Source: Desulfurococcales archaeon (GTDB lineage: Archaea; Thermoproteota; Thermoprotei_A; Sulfolobales; Desulfurococcaceae). From it: a stretch of DNA of 5,979 nucleotides. The stretch is from NCBI GenBank assembly GCA_015521265.1, contig WAON01000130.1:1-5979 (forward strand), given 5' to 3'. Every line of letters begins with the position of its first letter. The stretch's first letter is position 1. The notes beneath the pieces are model-generated. The model had not been told where the DNA came from. It searched no databases and was given only the letters and a program-made list of their open reading frames with translations. Of this stretch, positions 1-4,961 are shown one piece after another. The position numbers and the translations under genes were made by a program.

Positions 1-95
1 ACAGGTTATAATACACCATAAGACACCGCTAAACCATAGAATAAATTCATTAATCAATACCTGGTATTCATTCAATACAAGGCACCAATTAGTCT

Positions 96-104
96 GGATG
101 GTGG
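96..104 (+). promoter_or_regulatory. Ribosome binding site for enolase GTG start
   Basis: The purine-rich run GGATGGTGG contains GGTGG, close to the archaeal Shine-Dalgarno consensus GGAGGTGATC. It ends 6 nt before the GTG at 111. It is the main support for that start, because the next in-frame Met (residue 21) lies inside the first conserved enolase strand. The rest of 1-110 is AT-rich with no recognisable gene. A TATA-like run (TTATAATA, 6-13) is present but too far upstream to be assigned with confidence. Confidence 0.55.
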
Positions 105-110
105 TTTATA

Positions 111-1427
111 GTGTACTACTCAACAATCATACCGGATGAACTATTTAAAATAAAGGAAGTAAAGGCTAGGATGATCCTAGACTCCCGCGGTAATCCGACT
201 GTTCAAGTACGAGTAATTACTAAGGGTTTAGGGGTTGGGATAGCTAATGCTCCAAGCGGCGCATCTACTGGTATACACGAAGCTGTAGAACTTAGGGATG
301 GTGGTAGGGATTTCCATGGTAAAGGGGTTTCGAAAGCCGTTAGTAACGTAAACAATGTTATCGCGGAAGCCTTGAAGGATATGGATTCTAGGAATCAATA
401 CATGATAGATAAGAAGATGATCGAGATAGATGGAACACCTAATAAGAGCAGGCTTGGAGGAAACGCTATAGTAGCTACTAGTCTAGCAGTTGCTAAAGCC
501 GCGGCGGCTACATATGAACAACCACTATACATGTATCTGGGAGGCAGGTTTGCTAACCTACTACCAGTACCGATGCTTAACATTATTAATGGAGGAGTAC
601 ATGCCGGTAACAAACTAGATTTCCAGGAATTCATGATCGTACCGGCAGGGTTTAAATCCTTTAGTGAAGCATTGAAAGCTGCTGTTGAAACCTATCATGA
701 ATTGAAAAGAATACTGAAGGAAAGATATGGACCATCAGCGATCAATGTTGGAGACGAGGGAGGCTATGCTCCACCAATGGAAAAAATAACTGAAGCTCTA
801 GATGCTTTAATCGACGCTATTAAAGCGGCAGGCTATGAGCCAGGTAAAGAGATAGCAATAGCACTCGATGCTGCTAGTAGTCAATTCTACAATAAGGATA
901 AGAATGTCTATGTTGTAGAGGGTATTGAGCGTAGTAGGGAGGAGATGATCGAGTTATACGAGAAATTAGTAGACGAATACCCGATTATTAGTATAGAGGA
1001 TCCACTGGATGAAGAAGACTTCGAAGGCTTTGCAGAAATAACTAAGAGGCTTGGGAATAAGGTACTCATAGTTGGAGACGACTTATTCACGACGAATCCC
1101 GGAAGATTCCGCAAAGGCATAGAAGCTGGTGCTGCTAACGCTATACTCGTTAAGGTTAACCAGGTTGGAACACTATCAGAGACAATGATGGTTATCGAGG
1201 AAGCTAAATTCAACAATTACCGGACTATTATTAGCCATAGAAGCGGCGAAACAGAAGATACAACTATCGCTGATATAGCCGTCGGGCTAAGAGCAGGCCT
1301 AATCAAGACCGGCGCCCCGGCAAGAGGGGAGAGAACCGCTAAGTATAACAGGCTATTAGAAATAGAAGAAGAACTAGACAGACCAGTATACCCGGGCTGG
1401 AAAGCATTCCCAAGAATACCTGTTTAA
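111..1427 (+). CDS. eno: Enolase (phosphopyruvate hydratase)
   Basis: Cytosolic glycolytic/gluconeogenic enzyme (EC 4.2.1.11) that interconverts 2-phosphoglycerate and phosphoenolpyruvate. The 438 residues are full length for the family (about 410-440). Conserved features appear in order: DSRGNPTV (24-31), the mobile loop SGASTG (49-54), GGVHAG with the catalytic-region His164, QEF with Glu173, the general-acid region GDEGG with Glu216, and Mg ligands Asp253 (ALDAAS), Glu296 (SIEDP) and Asp323 (VGDD). Then come the catalytic-base Lys348 (LVKVNQVGT), His376 (SHRSGETEDT) and Lys399 (IKTGAPARGER). No key residue is missing. The GTG start gives an N-terminal extension of about 8-10 residues over many homologues. 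The SSQFY after Asp253 differs from the more usual AASEFY, a family comparison made from memory. It is transcribed towards the small membrane gene. Confidence 0.98.
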   Translation: MYYSTIIPDELFKIKEVKARMILDSRGNPTVQVRVITKGLGVGIANAPSGASTGIHEAVELRDGGRDFHGKGVSKAVSNVNNVIAEALKDMDSRNQYMIDKKMIEIDGTPNKSRLGGNAIVATSLAVAKAAAATYEQPLYMYLGGRFANLLPVPMLNIINGGVHAGNKLDFQEFMIVPAGFKSFSEALKAAVETYHELKRILKERYGPSAINVGDEGGYAPPMEKITEALDALIDAIKAAGYEPGKEIAIALDAASSQFYNKDKNVYVVEGIERSREEMIELYEKLVDEYPIISIEDPLDEEDFEGFAEITKRLGNKVLIVGDDLFTTNPGRFRKGIEAGAANAILVKVNQVGTLSETMMVIEEAKFNNYRTIISHRSGETEDTTIADIAVGLRAGLIKTGAPARGERTAKYNRLLEIEEELDRPVYPGWKAFPRIPV

Positions 1428-1436
1428 CAATGCTTT

Positions 1437-1474
1437 ATCAAAAACAAACATGTTTTAAAACATAAAAACTTTTT
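1437..1474. terminator. Convergent T/A-rich termination region with 14-bp palindrome
   Basis: The 45-bp gap between the convergent enolase and small membrane genes contains T-runs readable from both sides: TTTT at 1453-1456 and TTTTT near 1470-1474 on the plus strand, and several T-runs on the minus strand (opposite 1442-1446 and 1464-1468). Archaeal transcription ends at T-rich stretches, so this is a plausible bidirectional terminator. It also contains a perfect palindrome, ATGTTTTAAAACAT (1450-1463). No GC-rich bacterial-style hairpin is present. Confidence 0.5.
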
Positions 1475-1718
1475 AGGGTAAAACAACGCCAACAACGATC
1501 AATACTACAGCGCTGAACACTACAAATTTTAAGAACTGCCAGGGCGTCATCTTCGGTATCTGTTTTACCAGGTTTATAAGTATGTATAGTGCGAATCCGA
1601 CGCCGATGGCTAGCAGTATCGCTAACCCGACAACTACTAGTACAGCGCCAACACCGCTAATACCACTAAACAAGTTAGCTAGAGCCTGTCCCGCTTGCAC
1701 TAATGCATCTAGCCCCAT
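1473..1718 (-). CDS. Small two-helix membrane protein, unknown function
   Basis: I do not recognise the family. The 81-residue product has a short, slightly amphipathic N-terminus (MGLDALVQAGQALANLF), then a long Gly/Val/Leu-rich hydrophobic segment at about 22-50 containing several small-residue (Gly) positions. A short basic turn follows (KQIPKMTPWQ, 52-61), then a second hydrophobic segment at about 62-80 that runs to the last residue. This predicts a two-span membrane hairpin with almost no soluble domain. The ATG at 1718 has GGTG about 7 nt upstream (1726-1729) and an AT-rich TATA-like element around 1748-1757 on the minus strand, so the gene looks expressed. It converges on enolase and diverges from cdvA across 260 bp. 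A role linked to the division proteins would be inference from position only. Confidence 0.75.
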   Translation of the reverse strand: MGLDALVQAGQALANLFSGISGVGAVLVVVGLAILLAIGVGFALYILINLVKQIPKMTPWQFLKFVVFSAVVLIVVGVVLP

Positions 1719-1746
1719 AACCCAACACCAAGACTAGTATCCAGTA

Positions 1747-1757
1747 GAATTATATTG
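1747..1757 (-). promoter_or_regulatory. TATA-like element for small membrane gene
   Basis: On the minus strand this reads as an AT-only run of the type AATATAATTC. It lies about 30-39 bp upstream of the ATG at 1718, which would put transcription start within a few bases of the GGTG ribosome site. Because the element is AT-rich on both strands its orientation is uncertain. Confidence 0.35.
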
Positions 1758-1812
1758 ATAAACCCTAAGACCCATGAGAAGAAATGAATGATGAGGGTTG
1801 AAAGCGTGGAAG

Positions 1813-1835
1813 CCCCCCATTACAATAATGGGGGG
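1813..1835. repeat. Perfect GC-clamped inverted repeat (10-bp arms, 3-nt loop)
   Basis: The arms CCCCCCATTA (1813-1822) and TAATGGGGGG (1826-1835) are exact reverse complements around a CAA loop. The flanking pairs G1812·T1836 and A1811-T1837 could extend the stem to 12 bp. It sits in the divergent region 144 bp upstream of the cdvA start. There is no T-tract directly after it on either strand, so it does not look like an intrinsic terminator. It could be a protein-binding operator or part of an untranslated RNA. Confidence 0.8.
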
Positions 1836-1916
1836 TTATGCCAGGAGCCAGGCTGCTGATAATACTCTACTCTTCCTTGTTTAGCGAGTCTCTATTTTCT
1901 TTCGTGGGTCTCCCCG

Positions 1917-1923
1917 TTTTTAA
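1917..1923 (+). promoter_or_regulatory. Candidate TATA box of cdvA
   Basis: TTTTTAA, preceded by a C-rich stretch (TCCCCG, 1911-1916), lies 55 bp before the chosen cdvA ATG. Archaeal transcription normally starts about 22-26 bp downstream of the TATA box, so the mRNA would begin near 1945-1950 with a leader of about 30 nt. This leaves room for the ribosome site at 1967-1974. It also means the longer in-frame reading from 1838 would not be on the transcript. Confidence 0.5.
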
Positions 1924-1966
1924 CCGAATAGTAATACCAATGACTATACTGGATAAACACCTGAAA

Positions 1967-1974
1967 GGGGATCC
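1967..1974 (+). promoter_or_regulatory. Ribosome binding site that fixes the cdvA start
   Basis: GGGGATCC matches the archaeal anti-SD target GGTGATCC at seven of eight positions and ends 4 nt before ATG 1979. No comparable site precedes the upstream in-frame ATG at 1838, which is instead overlapped by the 1813-1835 hairpin region. Confidence 0.6.
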
Positions 1975-1978
1975 GTGT

Positions 1979-2665
1979 ATGACTAGTATAAAGGTTGAAT
2001 TCATAGAAGGGTATCTTGGGAAACCAGTTAACGACCCGTATGGTAGACGTGTAGGTCATATTGTAAGCTTCTACAGTGATCCAGATGGTAATGTTGAAGC
2101 GCTCGAGATAAGCTTTGGAGACTTCGACTTCAAGGAAATACCGATCGATAGGTTCGTTTTCAACGGTGGCGAAGTAGTTCTCACACCTGAGTGGGAGTAT
2201 AAAGCGAAAATAGTGGAGAACAGGCTGGAGAGACTCCGCAAAAGACAAACAGCCCTAGAAGACTTATACGCTAAGAAGGAAATACCCCGCCACTCATATG
2301 AAGCATTCAAGAAGAAACTAGAAGAAGCACTACTAGAAGCTAAGGAGGAAACAAAAGATGTAAAAGCAGAGCTTAAGAAGAGGCAGGCAGAACTAGAAGA
2401 CACTATCCTCGAGCTAGAAAAGGCTATGACAAGCCTAAAAGTAAGCTACCTCGCAGGAGAAATACCCGATAAAGCATACAAAGTCGCAGCAGACCAGATA
2501 AGAAAACACATCGAACACGCTGAATCCGAAAAAGAGAGCGTAAAGAAACACCTCGAGAGGATCGAGGTGCTCGAAAAGCAGCCAGTCAGTATAGCCCCAA
2601 CTACAACCGAGGAAACCGTTCCACAACAAGATCAAGCAGTACCAGTAGTCGTTTTAGAAGAGTAA
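1979..2665 (+). CDS. cdvA: CdvA, membrane-platform cell division protein
   Basis: Crenarchaeal division protein that polymerises at mid-cell on the membrane and recruits the ESCRT-III protein CdvB. The 228 residues fit the family. Residues about 10-72 form the PRC-barrel-like domain (GYLGKPVNDPYGRRVGHIVS, then EISFGD and the PEWE boundary at 70-73). Residues about 74-200 are a highly charged alpha-helical coiled coil. A Thr/Gln-rich linker (205-218) ends in the hydrophobic tail AVPVVVLEE, the position of the known E3B peptide that binds the CdvB winged helix. The frame stays open up to 1838, but those 47 residues are Phe/Leu-rich, unlike CdvA, and lie upstream of the promoter. ATG 1979 with the GGGGATCC site gives the family-like N-terminus. 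The coiled coil holds two related 32-residue segments exactly 60 residues apart. The next gene, cdvB, has its own apparent promoter. Confidence 0.95.
   Translation: MTSIKVEFIEGYLGKPVNDPYGRRVGHIVSFYSDPDGNVEALEISFGDFDFKEIPIDRFVFNGGEVVLTPEWEYKAKIVENRLERLRKRQTALEDLYAKKEIPRHSYEAFKKKLEEALLEAKEETKDVKAELKKRQAELEDTILELEKAMTSLKVSYLAGEIPDKAYKVAADQIRKHIEHAESEKESVKKHLERIEVLEKQPVSIAPTTTEETVPQQDQAVPVVVLEE
2255..2350 (+). repeat. CdvA internal repeat, copy A (residues 93-124)
   Basis: The segment centres on Y-x3-EIP-x3-Y (Tyr97, Glu101-Pro103, Tyr107), followed by a Lys/Glu-rich helix. Copy B lies 60 residues later with the same spacing. The helix, G/K-E-I-P turn and Y-containing helix resemble the short helical hairpin of SHOCT-type domains. 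That resemblance is judged by eye. Confidence 0.6.
2435..2530 (+). repeat. CdvA internal repeat, copy B (residues 153-184)
   Basis: Tyr157, Glu161-Ile-Pro163 and Tyr167 repeat the pattern of copy A exactly 60 residues downstream (SYLAGEIPDKAY against DLYAKKEIPRHSY). The DNA of the two copies has diverged, so this is an old protein-level duplication rather than a recent DNA repeat. Confidence 0.6.
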
Positions 2666-2704
2666 AATATTCCCACGGTATTATCCGGATAGCACCAATC
2701 CCTC

Positions 2705-2714
2705 TATTTAAAAA
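2705..2714 (+). promoter_or_regulatory. TATA box of cdvB (cdvBC transcript)
   Basis: TATTTAAAAA, preceded by CCCTC, is the strongest TATA-like element in the window. It ends 56 bp before the GTG start of cdvB. A start site near 2737 would give a leader of about 34 nt that includes GGGGTG at 2757-2762. Its presence suggests cdvB and cdvC form a transcript separable from cdvA. Confidence 0.6.
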
Positions 2715-2756
2715 CCGTTTTTCGAGGCATTGAATCAACAGGTGTAGGTTGCTCGT

Positions 2757-2762
2757 GGGGTG
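2757..2762 (+). promoter_or_regulatory. Ribosome binding site for cdvB GTG start
   Basis: GGGGTG lies 8 nt before the GTG at 2771 and is a good match to the archaeal GGAGGTG consensus. It supports GTG as the start of cdvB. The next in-frame Met, at residue 41, lies inside the ESCRT-III core. Confidence 0.55.
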
Positions 2763-2770
2763 TCGTATAA

Positions 2771-3547
2771 GTGTCGACAATAACAAACGGTAACCGCGGA
2801 ATATTTCGCTGGATAGCCTCAATATTTAAGAAGGAACAAGTAGACCCTATAAATAAGAATATCTATGATGCAGTAGCAGTAATTGATAGGATGATATCAG
2901 TTCTCGACATTACCAAGAGATCACTCCAAGACGCACAGGATGAACATAGTAAGAAGGCAAAAATATTCGCAAGCGAGGGCAAGAAACACTACGAGAAAAT
3001 ATTCCTAGACGAACTAAAACACATACGTGGATTAATCAGGCTGATCGAGAAAGTACGCGTGGATTTAATACGTGTAAAGACTAGGCTCAGAACAATAGCT
3101 CAAATGGAGAGGCCGCTGAAAGAGCTACCAGAAGTAGTAGCTGAGATTAGGAGTCTAAGGCCGGAAGTAGAGAAGATCATGCCCCAGCTATCAGCAATGA
3201 TACTAGAACTAGAGAGAAAAGTTGAAGACATAATGATTTCAACAAATCTACCAACAACCTATAACGAGCCTATTCAGACAGAAAATACGGTAAAATCTAA
3301 GAAGGATCTAGTCCTACCACTACCTCCAGAAACCACAACTACTACAGCTACGAAGAAAACCATAATACAGGCCCAGCCAGCAGTAACAGTTGAACAAGTT
3401 AAGAAGTGGATACTACGAGAGATAAAGAGTAATGGTGGAATACTCGACATATCATCCTTCTCGAGAAAATACCGCGTATCTAGAACAATGATCTTATCAG
3501 CCCTCTACCAGTTGGAGAGAGAAGGAAGGATCCGTCTCAAACAATAA
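2771..3547 (+). CDS. cdvB: CdvB, ESCRT-III family division protein with winged helix
   Basis: Polymer-forming ESCRT-III homologue that constricts the membrane during division. The 258 residues have the layout of the main CdvB paralogue. A basic/hydrophobic N-terminus (RGIFRWIASIFKK, 9-21) precedes a helical ESCRT-III core at about 28-156. A proline motif (DLVLPLPPE, 179-187) resembles a MIM2 segment that binds the MIT domain of CdvC. A flexible Thr-rich linker follows (188-197). The C-terminal winged helix covers about 204-258 (VEQVKKWILREIK, then VSRTMILSALYQLEREGRIRLKQ) and docks the CdvA tail. The winged helix separates it from the shorter CdvB1/B2 paralogues that lack one. The start is GTG. 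cdvC follows after 49 bp with no clear promoter between them, so co-transcription is likely. Confidence 0.95.
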   Translation: MSTITNGNRGIFRWIASIFKKEQVDPINKNIYDAVAVIDRMISVLDITKRSLQDAQDEHSKKAKIFASEGKKHYEKIFLDELKHIRGLIRLIEKVRVDLIRVKTRLRTIAQMERPLKELPEVVAEIRSLRPEVEKIMPQLSAMILELERKVEDIMISTNLPTTYNEPIQTENTVKSKKDLVLPLPPETTTTTATKKTIIQAQPAVTVEQVKKWILREIKSNGGILDISSFSRKYRVSRTMILSALYQLEREGRIRLKQ

Positions 3548-3596
3548 ACCAAACCATTTTCTTCCCACTACAAAACAATAGAGCTAGGGTGAAAAA

Positions 3597-4730
3597 ATGG
3601 TTTTAGAATACCTCGTTGAAAAGAGCAGAGAATATGCTAGTAAAGCTATTGAAGCCGATAAAAAAGGCGACTATGAAAAAGCGCTCAAATACTATAAAGC
3701 TGCAGTAGAGCTAATGATAAAATACCTAAGACTCTACCCTGACAGCTCAATGGCTGGCGTTTATCGCAACATTATAAGAAAGTATAGGAAAAGGATTGAA
3801 TTACTAGAAAAACAACAGGAAAAAATAACGATAAGTCCTCAGCAAAACAATAATGACGTAGAAGTATTATGGCCCCAGCAGAGAAAGCCCCTCTACTTTA
3901 AAGACATAGTAGATCTAGAAAACGTTAAACGCGCACTTAAGAGAGCCGTAATATATCCCGTCAAAAACCCGGATCTATATCCTTTGGGGTGGCCTAAAGG
4001 GATACTATTATTCGGACCACCGGGTTGTGGTAAAACATTAATAGCGACAGCTCTCGCAAACGAGATCAATGCTGCACTTATAGATGTAAACCCGGCAACG
4101 ATCATGTCTAAATGGCTTGGTGAGGCAGAGAAAAACGTTAAGAGAGTTTTCCAGAAAGCAAGGGAAATAGCGAGTAAAGGTACTCCGGTTATAATATTTA
4201 TGGACGAAGTCGACGGTCTACTACAAGAGTATAGCGATGAGGTCGGTGGGGAAAAGAGAGCACGTAACCAGTTCTTAATGGAAATGGATGGGTTAGCTGA
4301 GAAAATGAATAATAGATTACCAGTATTTGTTATTGGTACAACGAATAAGCCATGGAACCTTGATATAGGGTTTATACGGAGATTCGAGAAGAGGATCTAT
4401 GTACCGCCCCCCGATAAGAACGTTAGGAAACAACTATTCAAATACTATATAGGACTACTACAGAGAAAATATAAAGTAGCAGAAGACCTCGACCTTGGAA
4501 AACTAGCAGAAATGACTAAAGGCTATTCATCCTCGGACATATACACAATAGTCAAATCGGTACAGGAAAACATGGCTGAAGAATTCCACGAAAAACAAGG
4601 CGGACAAGGAGAACCACGCCCAATAACAATGGAAGACTTCATAAAAGTTATAAAATCACTGAGGCCAAGCATTGATCCAAACAAGCTAGAAGCTTACAAA
4701 ATATGGAATAGAAAGCATGGAACACACTAA
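3597..4730 (+). CDS. cdvC: CdvC, Vps4-type AAA+ ATPase of the Cdv machinery
   Basis: Hexameric ATPase that binds and disassembles or remodels CdvB polymers. Residues 1-75 form a three-helix MIT domain (EYLVEKSREYASKAIEADKK, then the KAVE-like KAAVELM helix). A polar linker (76-92) leads to one AAA+ module. Its motifs are Walker A GPPGCGKT (140-147), pore loop KWLGE with aromatic Trp173, and Walker B IIFMDEVD with Asp203 and Glu204. The second-region motif RARNQFLMEMDG (221-232), sensor-1 Asn250 (GTTN), arginine fingers Arg261/Arg262 (RRFEKRIYVPPPD) and the sensor-2-region helix GYSSSDI (309-315) follow. All catalytic residues are present and the 377-residue length is typical. The MIT domain separates it from proteasomal AAA ATPases and Cdc48. 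AGGGTGA ends just before the start codon as ribosome site. It is the last gene of the cdv cluster. Confidence 0.96.
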   Translation: MVLEYLVEKSREYASKAIEADKKGDYEKALKYYKAAVELMIKYLRLYPDSSMAGVYRNIIRKYRKRIELLEKQQEKITISPQQNNNDVEVLWPQQRKPLYFKDIVDLENVKRALKRAVIYPVKNPDLYPLGWPKGILLFGPPGCGKTLIATALANEINAALIDVNPATIMSKWLGEAEKNVKRVFQKAREIASKGTPVIIFMDEVDGLLQEYSDEVGGEKRARNQFLMEMDGLAEKMNNRLPVFVIGTTNKPWNLDIGFIRRFEKRIYVPPPDKNVRKQLFKYYIGLLQRKYKVAEDLDLGKLAEMTKGYSSSDIYTIVKSVQENMAEEFHEKQGGQGEPRPITMEDFIKVIKSLRPSIDPNKLEAYKIWNRKHGTH

Positions 4731-4738
4731 AATAAATA

Positions 4739-4752
4739 GAAATACAAATATA
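4739..4752 (+). promoter_or_regulatory. A/T-rich TATA-like stretch upstream of RNA candidate
   Basis: The run after the cdvC stop is almost pure A/T and ends in AAATATA (4746-4752). An archaeal start 22-26 bp further on would fall at about 4774-4778, exactly where the GGGGCGGC stem of the RNA candidate begins. The match in spacing is suggestive, but in such an A-rich stretch the element itself is weakly defined. Confidence 0.4.
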
Positions 4753-4776
4753 CCCCTTAATGATGAAGACGGTGTA

Positions 4777-4847
4777 GGGGCGGCGATGAAGATAGTCATG
4801 CCATATAGAAGGCAATGATGTAAACCCTGGGGTATCGGAGCCGCCCC
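4777..4847 (+). ncRNA. Candidate structured RNA with a Kt-7-like kink-turn
   Basis: An 8-bp GC stem, GGGGCGGC (4777-4784) with GCCGCCCC (4840-4847), leads straight into a textbook k-turn. The bulge is GAU (4785-4787). The sheared pairs are G4788·A4839 and A4789·G4838, and A4790·G4837 is the 3b·3n pair. A 4-bp non-canonical-side stem follows: GAUA (4791-4794) with UAUC (4833-4836). Inside, UCAUGCC (4796-4802) pairs with GGC-A-AUGA (4811-4818) as a hairpin, leaving a 14-nt single-stranded stretch (4819-4832). The core differs from my recollection of ribosomal Kt-7 only at the third loop base. Archaeal k-turns bind L7Ae in H/ACA and C/D guide RNAs, RNase P and some leaders. It could be an independent small RNA or the leader of the PAC2 mRNA. 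Its class is unassigned, because no clear ACA or D box is seen. Confidence 0.6.
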
Positions 4848-4947
4848 AAATACTTAACCCTCTTTAAGCTGGTGCTTGTTCAAAAAGAATATTTTCTATT
4901 CCCGCCAAATCTAGAAGTAGAGTATAGTATAATGAGTATTTTGTAGT

Positions 4948-4954
4948 AGAGGAG
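4948..4954 (+). promoter_or_regulatory. Ribosome binding site and nearby TATA-like element for PAC2 gene
   Basis: AGAGGAG ends 7 nt before ATG 4962 and is a normal archaeal ribosome site. An AT-rich run TATAGTATAA (4923-4932) lies 30-39 bp before the ATG. If it acts as TATA box the PAC2 mRNA would have a very short leader, and the k-turn RNA upstream would then be a separate transcript. Confidence 0.45.
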
Positions 4955-4961
4955 TTAGGAC

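Noticed and set aside
1..4. ACAG at the window start as the last bases of a trimmed mosaic end
   Set aside because: The mosaic end does finish in ACAG, but four bases match by chance too often to claim residual adapter.
395..634. Minus-strand open frames inside enolase, and similar frames inside cdvA, cdvB, cdvC and PAC2
   Set aside because: They lie opposite strongly conserved genes, have Ser/Leu-rich low-complexity translations typical of antisense shadows, and have no domain features.
1761..1799. Second k-turn between AACCC and GGGTT upstream of the hairpin
   Set aside because: GA-GA positions can be placed, but the following pairs are C·U and C·A mismatches with only three weak pairs beyond, so it does not form a credible k-turn.
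1788..1859. C/D box RNA around ATGATGA (1788-1794) and CTGA (1856-1859)
   Set aside because: The 61-nt spacing is long, no D' or C' boxes are seen, and the 10-bp hairpin lies where guide sequence should be single stranded.
4786..4818. Mini reading frame of ten codons (MKIVMPYRRQ) inside the k-turn RNA
   Set aside because: It starts in the k-turn bulge and is preceded by GGGGCGGC, which is not a good ribosome site and is fully paired in the fold. Ten codons can easily arise by chance.
4760..4850. C/D box guide RNA (ATGATGA at 4760-4766 as C box)
   Set aside because: The C box matches, but no CTGA D box follows within 4760-4850, and the strong internal GC stem is unlike C/D RNAs.
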